A stretch of DNA of 64,000 nucleotides from Coffea arabica (taxonomy: Eukaryota > Streptophyta > Magnoliopsida > Gentianales > Rubiaceae): NCBI RefSeq assembly GCF_036785885.1, contig NC_092323.1:15074501-15138500 (forward strand), in the 5' to 3' direction. The position numbers were made by a program, and so were the translations under genes. Below, one piece after another: positions 25,665 through 37,700 of this stretch (the first letter of the stretch is position 1; every line of letters starts with the position of its first letter). The notes below the pieces were generated by a model. It was not told the origin of the DNA. It worked only from the letters and a program-made list of their open reading frames with translations, and did not search any database.

Positions 25665-25842
25665 CCACTGAGCTTAGCTCAGTGGCCACTACCAAAGCCT
25701 TAAGGCTTGGTGAGGTGGGAAGTCAGGGATTCAAACTCTACCTCTCACCATTTGCCACTAATGTGGCAGGCCAGTTCAAGTGGCTGTTACACGAGTGTGT
25801 AGTGCTTTTGTCTGGGTCGATAAAGTTCATGTATTCATAAAG
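25665..25842 (+). mobile_element. tRNA-derived SINE
   Basis: It carries a perfect Pol III A box, TAGCTCAGTGG (25675-25685), and a B-box-like GATTCAAACTC (25728-25738), 42 bases apart as in tRNA genes. The rest does not fold as a tRNA cloverleaf and continues about 100 bases beyond the B box, as in plant SINEs. The 3' limit is approximate and no target duplication was identified. Confidence 0.65.
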
Positions 25843-25886
25843 GACTTCAATGTAGAGAGAAATGGAATCGTCAACCTATATTTTAA

Positions 25887-26007
25887 ACCAGTTTGGATTG
25901 CTATTTTCTAGAGTTTTGTAGAAAAATATACTATAATCATTTGATATACGTAAAATGTGTTCACAAAAAACGTAGAATTTTTTTGGGGAAAATGGCTTTC
26001 CAAAACA
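25887..26007. mobile_element. MITE, family M1 (copy 3)
   Basis: The left end is CAGTTTGGATTGCTATTTTC; the right end on the opposite strand is CTTGTTTTGGAAAGCCATTT. Aligned from TTTGGA, 14 of 17 bases agree. The internal GAGTTTTGTAGAAAAATATA and ACAAAAAACGTAGAATTTTT match the copy at 16.3 kb closely. It lies about 1.1 kb upstream of the Jagunal-like ATG. Confidence 0.6.
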
Positions 26008-26159
26008 AGGTTTATATAAACCATGTTTTAAATTGGATACATATTGCTTCATTTTAAGGAAATATAAGAGACACCAAACCAATTTCACAAAAATGTAAGG
26101 ACTATTGTAGCAAAAAAATTTTATAACTCTCTCCCTGCTTTTTTTTTTTAAAAAAAATT

Positions 26160-26290
26160 TTAAACTTCTTTTATTTTCCACACCGGCCCCGTGAGCAAAG
26201 ACAACCTCCCCTCCCCGTCTCCGTCGCAGGTCATCTCGTGGATTCGCCGGAAAATCCAGGATAGCCGCCGGAGATCTCAAAAGTGGTAGC
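26160..26290 (+). promoter_or_regulatory. Probable first, untranslated exon region of the Jagunal-like gene
   Basis: A GC-rich island (CTCCCCGTCTCCGTCGCAGG and following) sits in otherwise AT-rich DNA about 850 bases before the ATG. A strong acceptor, TTCTGCATGCAG, ends at 27068, 35 bases before the ATG. The simplest reading is a 5' leader exon here, an intron in the leader, and a second exon with the ATG. The donor is not pinned down. Confidence 0.4.
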
Positions 26291-26840
26291 TAATCTCAGC
26301 TTTTCGTTCTTCCATTTCGTTCAATTTCGTTACCTTGTTTCCTTTATTTGGATTGAATATTCTGGATTTTTCATCCGCTTCTAAACTGTTATAGAATTGC
26401 GAATTTATATGCTCTTTTTTTCTTGAAATAAATACATGAATACTAGGAAATCAAAGTGCTGTCTGTGATTATTTTGTGGGAGTGCTTAAAATCTGTGGTT
26501 TTCCAAGTAGAAGTAATTGAGCTTTTTATTCCTTTGGAATGGAATAGCTGCAATGGTTTTGTCAATACCCAATATCTTTCTACTGTGTACTTTTCTTCAT
26601 TTTATTTTGATCTGGTTTTGTTTAGGTTTTGCATTTTAGCTTATTTGAACTTTTAAGTTCACGACTTGATTTCTTTTATGTATTTTTCATAACTCTTTTT
26701 TTTACTGAATTTAAAGGAAGAAATTTCAAGAAAATAACAAACCAATGGTAGAATAGCAATAATTCTCTTGACAAGAGAGAGTTCTTTTCGTGAAAAGAAT
26801 AGTTGCAGGTTGTCCACTATAATCTTTTAAAACTTAATCT

Positions 26841-26954
26841 ATGGTTTGAACGAACCATCATCATTTTTCTACTTATGTAGTGACAGAATGCTACTTAACA
26901 TTATAATGTTATAGTGATGGTTTGAACGAACCATCATCATTTTTCTACTTATGT
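26841..26954. repeat. 38-bp perfect direct repeat upstream of the Jagunal-like gene
   Basis: The 38 bases at 26841-26878 recur exactly at 26917-26954; they start ATGGTTTGAACGAACC and end CTACTTATGT. TTTTAAAACTTAAT lies both before the first copy and after the second. Between and after the copies ATGTTATAGTGA and TCACTATAACAT are inverted. The block is likely inside a 5' leader intron. Confidence 0.7.
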
Positions 26955-27102
26955 CACTATAACATTTTAAAACTTAATGTTATGAAACTTTATATGTTGT
27001 TTCGATGCAAAATCATCATTTGTCTACCGATGTGGCATGAACATTTCACTTCTGGATTCTGCATGCAGAGTCAAAGCAGTTTTAGGAAGGGAGTGAGAGA
27101 AT

Positions 27103-28844
27103 ATGCATCAGAGAGGACCTGGGAGCGGAAGGCCTTCTGGAACTGATGGTTCTGATTTTTCCTATCGCATGGTAGTGGACTCGCGTACGTGTCTTTTTTC
27201 ATTCTTCTTGTGAGTTTGGATTTTCATTTAACCCAATTTCTCCAATTTGTGTTTGTTTTGGAAGATATCTAAATCTTTCTTTCAATCTGTTATGTACTTA
27301 TTAGGCTATAAAAAGGTCGCTGAATACAAGTCTCGCCTTTCTGTTCTCATCTTCACCCAGGTACAGAAGACTATAAGAACAGAAAACAGAAAAAGTACAT
27401 GTATAGTATCTTTTAGTTTAAAAATGGGCAAGTCTGTTATAGCGCTTGTGTATTAGTGAGAGTTTTGGTTATCTAAGAAAAAAACGATTTAAAGATCTGC
27501 CAGATTCTGTGTTGTGATCAATTCGTCATGAGCCTTTTCTTTTTAACTTTTGAGTAGCCTTAGGTGTTAGTGTTAAATTAACAGGTAAGAAATTTAATTT
27601 TGGAATTTTTCTTTTAAGCATTTGGTATATGTTTTTTCTTTTATGTCTTGCTGAAATTGAAGAATTAGCCAATGGAGGTTTCTTATTTTAGTTGCATTCA
27701 TAGTATTTTTTGGACTTACATTGGACAATTTTTCGCTGTAATTCTTCAACTGATACTGTTGTTTAGTTTCCGTATTAATTGGGCATGTTTTACGGAGGCT
27801 AATGTTTGATTTCGAATTCACAGTTTCACTTTTGACACAGTTTATGTCATCTATCGACAGGCTATTATTCAATTGTTAGCAGCAGTGAATGTATTTTTAT
27901 CCACAACTAAGACGGAGGAGCTTGACAAAATTGCAGTTTCTTCATCTGTTATATGTTTCATTTCTCTCTTCATAGGAGAATTAGGTGACCTTAACATGTT
28001 TTTGTTGTCCTAGTCATTCAGTGATTGGAGACTGATCTTTACTGTTGAGTTTCTTGTTGTTCTGAAGGTAGGAAGCGAAGCCGGGCAAGTTTTCTGAAGT
28101 TATACATGTTAGGATCATCAATAGCTGTACTGATATCAACTGCTAATCTCTCAAGGAGTGCTTATGTGGTACAAGTACGACCACTTACTGATTTTCGTGG
28201 CTTTATTTGTTTAGAAACCCATTAAATCATGATTATTCTTCTTGACTTTAAACTTGACGATAAATCAGACAGAAACAGATAAATATTTAATCACTCTTTG
28301 AGTCAACTTGAAGAAAGAAATGTGGAATGAGATAGAAGTATTAGAGATAATGTGGAAGAAAATTTTTAAGAGTCTGTAATTACCTTATCATTGACTAGGC
28401 CTTATCAAGGATGAAATTAACTGGTAGATATTTCTCATAAGTTTTAACTTTTGACTTGCTGTTTAGGAGAGAGTGGGACCTATTGTTAATTCACACTTGC
28501 TCTATTTTGAAAGGTTCTTTATCTAGGTTGCTATGTAAGAAATGTACCATATTACAGCCAGAGACATTGATGGATATATTGTGTGAAATATCTGTATGTT
28601 CTGGAATAGGTTATCAAGGATTTTAGTAGCTGGGGTACGTCAATGCTTGAACTTTCAAAGGTTGCAACTGGCCTGCTAGGTAAATACTGTGATTATGATT
28701 TGAGTTAATGGTGTCTTTTCATAGATTTCATACGTCATTTATATGTCTTTTGATCAATTTGCAGGATTCGTGGTACAATTATATACAATCAGTACGACGA
28801 CATCTCTTATCCGCAATATGGCTCCTCCTAAGAGGACTGCTTGA
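27103..28844 (+). CDS. Jagunal-like ER membrane protein
   Basis: Six coding exons, 27103-27184, 27305-27360, 27861-27984, 28068-28174, 28610-28679 and 28765-28844, join in frame to 172 aa with GT-AG introns. The protein begins MHQRGPGSGRPSGTDGSDFS and continues YRMVVDSRYKKVAEYKSRL. About four hydrophobic spans follow, near 36-60 (LSVLIFTQAIIQLLAAVNVF), 68-88 (IAVSSSVICFISLFIGELG), 98-116 (FLKLYMLGSSIAVLISTAN) and 144-162. N-terminal SGTDGSDF, overall length and four spans fit the Jagunal family, ER proteins known from animal secretory-pathway studies; Arabidopsis has a homologue annotated as jagunal-like. The C-terminus KRTA resembles a dilysine ER-retrieval signal, with Arg in place of the second Lys. 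The plant function is not established. First ATG in the second leader exon was chosen because it opens the conserved N-terminus. Confidence 0.85.
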
Positions 28845-30445
28845 TGATGAGATTAGCCACCATTTATCTGATTTGTCTTTTAACTTGCTTTTTGTGGGCA
28901 TTTTCTTTGCTTTACTTTGTGATGGAGGAGAGCTTTTCACCCACCTTTTTCTCACTTCGAAAAGATGTTGTACAAGGGTATAAATGATGTATAAACCAGT
29001 GTTACTAATTCATACATCAAATTGTTCTTTTCCCTCTTGCAGTGGTGGTTTTCTTCTATCTCATGCTTATACTTCATCCTTTTGTGGTGCTCGTTTGTTC
29101 CTATTCAGTAAGGCATGATATTTGAAGTTCTCGTTCTTAAGATATCTGGTAGGGTAATTGTTGGTGATATATGCCTATTTGTTTGTCTCAACAACTTACT
29201 GGTGGATTTCACGGCCCTCTTCAACGAAGGTGCTTTACCATATAGGAAGAATAGCTCCTTCTGAGCTTGTTGGCATAATGTACATGATTAGCTTAACATC
29301 AGCCAACAAAAAAAATCTCGTCTGCTCTTATGTGGGCATTTTATTTTTTTGGTTTGCTTTCAGGAACTGATACTTAGACCTTCATTTCTGGTAGTATGAA
29401 GAAACTCAAAGCATTTCCTCCACGGCAATGGTTTATACTGTAACTGTCCTCTGATTCAATGGGGTGCTCTTGCCTCTTCTGTTTGTCTATCAGACTACCA
29501 CTTGGTGATCCCATTTGCTGGCCTGAATTTTGTAGAGTTTTCCTTTTACTCTCACATTGGCATTGCCTCCCTAAAAATGTAAAAATTATCCATTATACCA
29601 AAAAAGTAAAACACACCACTCAGAGGAATAGTTTCAAGAACTGCCTATTTGGTTTCGAGAATTTAACCAAACAGAAGGAGATTATTTTAATTTCTGTACT
29701 ATTTTTTTTTCTTGTATATCAATAATCAAAAAATATAACATCATATCTTATTGATCCAAGAGATTATTTTGCCCTTGGTTATGAGCAGCATTATTAAATC
29801 TAGCTCGACAAGGAAACCATTAAAGAGACTAGGTAAATGGGTCGCTAATTCTACCAGTTAAGTAGGTGGCTAAATCAGTGGGTCATTGAAATACGTATAA
29901 AATGTTAGATATTTTAGCATAGGTAAATTTGGGATTTGGTAAATACAGTGCATTTGGATGTTGATTATTATATTTAAAAGATGTTTTACAAATATATAAA
30001 CATTAATGGCAGAGTCAATTTCACTCTGTTATGCTTTACAAACAAAAAGGTCATGGAGTTAAACAAAGCATTTTATGGTCTGCGGATTATGTGGGTACGA
30101 CTCATCGTCGTTATTTATGTGAAGAATCAGTTTCATAGCCTCTCTTGGTATTATAAAAATATGATTTACTTATTTCAATTTATATTTATATAACTTTGCA
30201 ACATAGACGCCGTAACTTTTCTTTAGGGTAATAGGGAAACCCTTTTGGTTTACGCTAAAGTCAAAGGAGTCCCTTCTCATTTCAAAATATCCGCAAAGAT
30301 TTTCAACCCTGGGGAGGGGTCACAGAGAAGAGGATGCTATATTATAAGGAGTCTTGGGGAAGGGGATTTTGGGGGAAGGGAGATCCCTCCTGCTGTTATT
30401 TATTTCTATGGTATGCCTATTACTGTTGTTGCTACTCCTTGGCGG
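28845..30445. other. 3' flank of the Jagunal-like gene, no further gene seen
   Basis: The first few hundred bases probably include the 3' untranslated region. From 29.6 to 30.2 kb the DNA is AT-rich. Open frames here (for example 30245-30502) do not resemble known proteins. Confidence 0.45.
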
Positions 30446-30449
30446 ATTT

Positions 30450-30670
30450 TGACATGTTTGGAAGGTGAGTTTTTTGGGGGTTTGTCTAAAACTTTACTAT
30501 AACTTACTGTAGAAGTTTTTTTTAAAATTTTTTAAGTGTGTTTATTTTTGAATATTTTGAAGTGTATAATTTAAAATTTTTGAAAATTTTTTTAAGATTA
30601 CTGTAGTTAAAGTTTTTAAAAAACTTGTAGCAGACAAACTTGACAAAAAATTTGGCTCCCAAACAAGGCA
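30450..30670. mobile_element. MITE-like inverted-repeat element
   Basis: The left end reads ACATGTTTGGAAGGTGAGTT followed by TTTTG. The right end on the opposite strand reads CCTTGTTTGGGAGCCAAATT followed by TTTTTTG. Inside, TTACTGTAG and its inverse CTACAGTAA are symmetrically placed. It abuts a SINE fragment on its right. No coding capacity and no clear target duplication. Confidence 0.5.
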
Positions 30671-30671
30671 A

Positions 30672-30768
30672 TCTATGTTGGCAGGATTCAAACCTTGACT
30701 GATACTCCAAGGAGGAACTGAAGTTCCCCTGGTGGCCACCGGACCAAGGTTCCGTGGTTCACGAGTAT
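30672..30768 (-). mobile_element. tRNA-derived SINE fragment
   Basis: On the minus strand an A box TGGTCCGGTGG (30746-30736) is followed after 41 bases by a B box GGTTTGAATCC (30694-30684, one base off consensus). The SINE body stops almost at once where the neighbouring MITE begins, so it is a truncated 5' head. Confidence 0.6.
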
Positions 30769-30769
30769 G

Positions 30770-31770
30770 TTAACTAATCTAGAAAAATGGAGGGAAACTA
30801 TCTAAATTAACTGAAATTGAGTTACTCATACTTGATTGACGATCAAAGCATAACTTGGGTGCTAGGGAAAAACAAAAAAATGGATAATAGCTACAGGATA
30901 TACACGATATTAATAATTAGTGACAGCAGTAGGACTAGTAGAAGCGGGAGTGAGCGTGATTTTGTTGTCTTCACTCCACATTTGGCACATTGTGATCATT
31001 TTTATTTAGTTTTTTTTTATTATATAGCTTCATTTTTCTCAAAAAAAAAAGAGAGAGAAATAATGATAAAGTAAGTAAAGAAGAATTTGGGGAAAATTAG
31101 AGAGGGTAGGGTTTATAAGTTTTGGACAAAAACCATATGGGCAGTCCACACTAATTCAAGCATATGATCTGTGTATGATTTTTCAACAAAAATATGACTA
31201 GAAAAATCTTCAAGGACAAAATAGTTGTGTTTCTTATTTGTAAGAAAATAAAATGCTTCATACATTTACTATGATTGAAGACAATTTTCATATGACTTTG
31301 AAGACGAAAATATTTGCAAGTAATTAGTTTTATCTGGTGTCATTGTTTTAAATATGAGCCGGAGAGGTTCCGAACTCGAATATCTCATTTTCACTTCCTC
31401 CTCCCTCCCGTACCTTCTCCCGTATCACTCAAGTTTCGACCCGTCTCTCGTGACAAGTAATTGGTTGACTCATCGGTTGAACCAGGAACCACCCAGCCAC
31501 CTCCTTCCCGACTTTCTCAATTGACCCGACACAACTCGAAGTCGAATTGCCAATAAAACCACATTCCGTCTCAGAATTCCATCCAAGTCCCAGCCCATCC
31601 TGACTACCAAACAAACGCATGATATACACCACAATCCCCACCGATTTCCACCTCTCAAAAACCCTAACAACGACCAATAGTTTACCTCTCACACACACTC
31701 CCATAGTAGGGTTCTGCTAAACCAACCGGCGGCACCGCCACCAGCATTCCCACGTCGGGGAACACTAGCA
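30770..31770. other. Upstream region of the CC1-like gene
   Basis: The distal half is AT-rich intergenic DNA. From about 31360 it becomes CT-rich (TCACTTCCTCCTCCCTCCCG), typical of a plant promoter or leader. The last 70-100 bases before the ATG are probably 5' untranslated. No TATA box stands out. Confidence 0.4.
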
Positions 31771-34700
31771 ATGGACTTCGACGAGTACGATTATTTGGAG
31801 AAAACCGTGGAAGAAACCAACGGTCCTCCGTCCAAAACGAAGGAGACTAAGGACTCCGCCGAGAAAGAGAGAGACAAGGAGAAAGGATATCGGAGAAAAG
31901 AGCGTGGCGACGAGGACGAAGGTGATATTGACGAGGACGAAAGAGATCGGAAAAATTCCTCCAGCAAAAGGTCCCGGGGAGATGACGAAAACGGCCGAGA
32001 TAGAGACCGCGAGAGGGAACGAGATAGGGATAGGGAGAAGGAGAGGAGCTCGCTGCACCGGAGTCGAGATAGGGAGAGTGAGAGGAGTTCGAGGGACAGG
32101 GATAGAGACAAGGAGAAGAGGGAGAAAGAGAGAGATAGGGATAGGGAAAGAGATAGGGAGAGGAGAGACAGAGACAAGGAGAAGGAGAGGGAGAGGGATA
32201 GGGACAGGGACAAGGAGAAGGAGAAGGACAGGGAGAGGAGGGATAGGGAAAAGGAGAAGGAAAGAGATAGGGAAATGGAGAGGTCGAAGGAAATGGAGAG
32301 GTCAAGGAGGAGCCGAAGCAGGTCCAGGCTCGATCGTGAAAGGGAGAGAGAGTTGATCAGGGAACGAGAGCGCGAGCTCGAGATGAGGGAAAGCAGGTGA
32401 TGCTCAGTTTTAACTTGTTTCTGCCGTTGCATTTTATAGATTTCTCTACACAGTTATGCTTACATACATTGATGGTGCTTTACTTGGCAAATAATTCTTG
32501 GTTAATTACGTTTAGAGTGCTTTCAGATGAGGCATTGCTTGCTAATGATTTGAGAATTTTTTTCCTCGTTGATGGTTAAGATTCTTTGCACTTGCACGGG
32601 GACTTTGATATCATTAGAATCACATGATGGGTAAGTGAATTTGTTTGCTTGGAGTGGTTTTTCGTGAACTGATATGGAAAATTGGAACATATGATTTATG
32701 AAGTTCGGTTTTTGATGGTTTAACTTCACTGACTTATGAAGGGCCTTTTCGATTAAAGGTTATTTGCCCTACCTATACTTATGGAGGTGGCTTATTTTAA
32801 TTATGTGTGTTTTTGCTTATTGTTTTTGCATCACCAATCTTGGAGTTTCTCAATCAAATGGACTCCGAGTAATTGCAGCAAAAAAAATGTTAAGAGTTCA
32901 TATGTAGACATACATATATAGCACACGTGTGTGTACACAATTGTTTCCAGTGTGGCTTGTTCTGTTATATGCATGTGTATCCAAATCTCTGCCAACAGAT
33001 GAAATCACAGAAAGAATATGTAGAATGGCTAAGTGCAGAAAAAAGTCTGAGTTTATGCATGAAGAATATAACTTTCTAACTTGGGTTGAAATCGTAGATG
33101 CATCTTAATGGGCTAACATGCGGAAACTTCTTCACGGCTTGTCTGAAGAAAGTGGCTTTTCCACATATTGGTTTTGATAAGGTCTGTTGTGTTTCTCTTT
33201 TCCGGCCTTAAGATTTGGCTCACTCTTCAATCCTTCTAATGTTTTTTGCATACCTGGATTAAGCTTGATTTCTTACATCTAAGCTGAGATGTTGATCAAT
33301 GATGTATTCAATTTTTAGGTTGGCAACGCATGTGGTGAGGCTGTATCAGTTTTCCAGCCTTTTGTTCACTGTGAAGACGAAAATGCCTTATCCCCATAAT
33401 TCTTGTTCCCTCTTTGCAGTGAAACAGGGACCAGAATAGCAAATCCTCTGTTTGAATGACTTTTTTGATTCAAAATATCAGTGAACTCGAGTGTCCTAAT
33501 GAACACAATCTTAATTGAAGTATAAATAATCAATGGTCTTAAATCATCCAGAATAGTGATTGGAGTGAACTTATGAAGGTTATTCCAGTCATTTTCCTTG
33601 CTGAAATCATAAGCCAGATTTTAGGTTTCTGGTTTACTTCTTGTTATCCCCCCTGTTTTTCTTTGATATTCCTTCTAATCTTAATTGTACTTAAGCTTAA
33701 AACTGTTTTTTAATTTGAGTCATCCATTGCTGTTGGGTAGAAGTGACTTGGTCTACATGAATAAGGGGGCTTTAGTTGACAATTAGCGAAAACATTTAGT
33801 TTCTAATCTGCTTGTTATTGAAGGTGGATTGCTAATGAAGTATAAAAATTTGCTAAGCATTGAAAAATGATGTGCTTGTTCTCACTCTCTTGCTGACCAC
33901 TGGCTGAGGAACTTTATACAATCATAGTCTAGAATGTTTTATGTTTATACTTGTTAAATTTGAAGTTGGTATTCGTTTTTGGTATTTCTGTTATCAAAAA
34001 GTTTGATTTATGGAAAAGTAGGGTGCTGGCTTGGAATTTAAGGAGGTTGATTATCTCTGTGGTAGGGAGGAGAACATGATGTTGAGGTTGAGATAAGTTT
34101 TTCTACAAGAAAATACACCTATAAGGCTTTATATGTTAATATGTTCCTCTCATTGTAGGGTTTATACTTACTATTTTCTGAGTCATTTATGCAGGAGATT
34201 TAAAGAAAAGAAAGAAGCGGTGGAACCTGAGGCTGACCCAGAAAGGGATCAGAGAACAGTATTTGCTTACCAGGTGGATGGCTTAACTTCCCAGATTTTT
34301 ATAGATCAAGTGTTACAGGAATTACTTGCCTGTTCGAAGTTGCTTCTTTTTTGTAGAGGAGAGGCTTAGGATTAGACAATATTGTTTGCTGATGTATACA
34401 TATTTTGATTGCAGATGCCCTTGAAGGCAACTGAGAGGGATGTTTACGAGTTTTTCTCAAAAGCAGGAAAGGTTGGTGTTCTTCTGTCTATTGTTTGGAT
34501 GGATATCATCATTTTATGTATTTATGTGGTGTATTATAACTCCAACCTTTGCTGTATTTCTTTAAGAATAAATGATTCTCAATTTCTGTTTATGCTAATA
34601 TTCGTACACTGTTATGCATATACATAAGGGAAAAATCTCACGGTCTGAGTGCGCTGAATTGCAAAAGATTCATGGTCTCATTGCATGGAATACATGGTAT

Positions 34701-37700
34701 TAGTTGCACGTTTTGCTTGTTGCTACTGATTACTAACTGATTTTTGATTATAACATAATAATTCTTGTGCTTGTTTGAGTAGATATGTTTTGTATGCATA
34801 TGAATTCAATTTGTGAAGAATGACAAGTTATAAGATCCATTTCTTTGCTCTTTAACTTTTATTTTTCTTTTGTGGATCAAATTATTTGGCATTTCTTCTC
34901 AGTTTTGCTATTTTTAATTTCCAGGTGAGGGATGTACGTCTTATCATGGATCGAAATTCGAGGAGATCAAAAGGAGTTGGGTATGTGCTCCTTATGTATC
35001 TTTCTCCTTTTCTGGTTGCTCTCTATTTCTACCTTTTTTTAATATTATAAAATTGTAGTGCTGTCAAGTCTTACTTTTGGATAATGTTCCAAAAGGAGTT
35101 CAAGCTAAATTCATGGATTTGTTAGAAGGCCTTCAAATGTAGTTAGCTGGTCTCTTTTGACGCATCTTTGAGATACGTTGGTATTCCCATGATTTTGAGC
35201 TTGATTCACTTTGGGGCTTTTTTTTTTTTGATATTCTTGGTTAGTTATTACTTAATACTATTAATCTCTTAGTTCTGAGCCTTTTAAGTTGGGATTCATC
35301 TTCCACAGCGATTTCTTTTACAACCATTGGTTTTCCAACTTTTTTCTTGACTTCTGTGTCTTGCAGTCTTGATATTGATTCCCTTGATACTGCAGGTACA
35401 TTGAGTTCTTTGATTCCATGTCTGTGCCGATGGCAATTGCTCTATCTGGGCATCTACTTCATGGACAGCCTGTTATGGTTAAACCATCAGAGGCAGAAAA
35501 GAACCTTGTTCCATCAAATGCTTCCAGTAATTCAAGCGTTGTGGGCCCGTATGGTGCAACAGATAGGAAACTCTATGTTGGAAATTTACATTTCAACATG
35601 ACTGAATTTCAGCTTAAACAGGTAAGCTTTGCAAATTATGTTTTACCATAGTAAGCAGTTGGATGAAAGCAAACTTCATACCATTGTTCAATTAGTGTAG
35701 GAGATGAAAGTTGTAGGAGTTGGGGAAATTGCTCCTTTTAGAAGTTATCAGTCTACAAGGCACTTTTTCCCCTCCATAATCATCGATCACCTCTGGTCTT
35801 TGGAGGTAGATGGGTTTTTAACTCTTGCATCTTTTTTTAAGTTGAACGTGTTGGCATATCAACAGATTCACTAATTCTTTGAGGTCTGCGAGTTTAGGTG
35901 AAGCAAAATAAATTTTAGCTTTAGGTAATTCAAAGGTAAATATCCTTGCCACTTCCTTTATGTATCAGAAATTGGCCATGGGATGATCTCTCCTTTTATC
36001 TGACTTGGTCTTTTTAAAGCTTTTTGTCACTGGCCTATTGGACTTTAATCTTTTACGCAATGGTCATTAGCTTGTAGTCCAGCTTTTATTGCACCTCCTG
36101 TTTAGCAGTGTTTTGTGGTATCTGGCTTCATTTGCTAAATCTGGTAACTATTTATTTGCAGATTTTTGAAGCATTTGGGCCCGTTGAACTTGTACAGCTG
36201 CCTACTGATCCTGAGACTGGACACTGCAAAGGTTTTGGCTTTGTTCAAGTCGGTATTGGTTAAGATTTTGATGTCTTGATTCTCTAGCTAATTATACCAG
36301 TTCAATGAATCCTTAATTCTGACGATGTTGATGACATGATTATTATTTTTAGTTTGCTCAACTAGAACATGCAAAGGCTGCGCAAGTTCTAAATGGGAAA
36401 TTGGAGATTGCTGGTCGAACTATTAAGGTGCGCTTATGAAATTCAAGCTTCATTAGATGGTTAATATATTGTACTTCATTTTTTATAATTTTTATTGATG
36501 CAGTGTCTAATTCTAATGTTTTTGAGTGCAGGTTTCATCTGTTACGGATCATGTTGGAGTGCAAGATTCAGGGCAGAAAACTGCCGATTTTGATGATGAT
36601 GATGGGGGTGGATTGGTTAGTTGATTTTGTGAAACTGCAGTTTTTTAAATGCCCTAATTTTGGATATAGTTAATTGATAATATATCTGTTTTTAAATTTT
36701 TTGCCAACCTAGTATTCCCGTAATAAATCAACATTTATTTGAATGTATGTTTTTGGAGAGACAGGACTGAGGGTACTTTATGTTATAATACAGTGGCTGA
36801 TAGGTGGCAATAGCAGCATATCCTGGGATTATAGAATATTACTGTGGTGTTGATTATAGAATATTACTTTTATCTTATTGGGATTCTGGAACTTGTTTTC
36901 TTAATTAGTATTATCTTTTCATCACGTCTCTAGTAGGATGGACTACTTAGCAAATGCATTTGAGACATTGCTTGATGGAATTGATAATTAACGAATGTGT
37001 CGTTTGGTGCATTAACAGTGTAAATCACTAAATTGTTCAAATTCAACAGCAATATGATGCATGAATGTTGTCTAAGTGGGTTTTAGGTTTCAACTTGTGA
37101 AGTATGATCAATTTTCTTTTGGATTTTCAACGATTTCTATTCAAGATGTTAAATTATAATTTAAAATAGTCCTTGAAGGCAATTATTCTGAAAGCATCAC
37201 TGTTCTGTTAAAAAACAGTTTAGCTTTAAGTTGAGAGATATTGCTTGTTGCATCACACACATTGAGCAAATTCTGAAGTAACAAATCAAATTGAGAATTT
37301 GACTGCTCTGAAATTTGTTGAATCTAGTATATTGATTCCTTTTAATTGCTAATATTAAACACTTATTTATGGGTTTAAACTTATTCAGGCTTTGAATGCT
37401 CAATCAAGAGCAATGCTAATGGCAAAACTGGATCGCAGTGGGATTGCGTCAAGGTTTGTCTGTAGTATTATGTCCTTTTTCTCTGGAAATTCACTTTTTT
37501 GCTGCGGAAGTTTGATATCTTTTGCCTATTCAGTGTTGCTGGTTCCCTTGGAGTACCTGCGCTTAATGGCGCAACTCCTGCACAACAATCCATAACCATG
37601 CCCATGGTTGCACCTACAGCAATGTCTGCTCCGGTACTTCCAGCACAAGTTTTAATGCCCCCAGAGCCCATTGGCAACCCAAGCGAGTGTTTACTTTTGA

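Noticed and set aside
25665-25745. Possible tRNA gene
   Set aside because: A and B boxes are present, but the sequence does not give a full cloverleaf with acceptor stem, and SINE-type sequence continues past it.
31904-32356. Second plus-strand frame of 150 codons in the RS exon
   Set aside because: Frame-shifted shadow of the repetitive RS coding sequence with no family resemblance.
31791-32432. Open frame of about 213 codons, minus strand, Ser/Leu-rich
   Set aside because: It is the complement of the RS-domain exon. Arg/Glu/Asp repeat codons read backwards as Ser/Leu/Phe without stops. The real gene is on the plus strand with conserved RRMs downstream.
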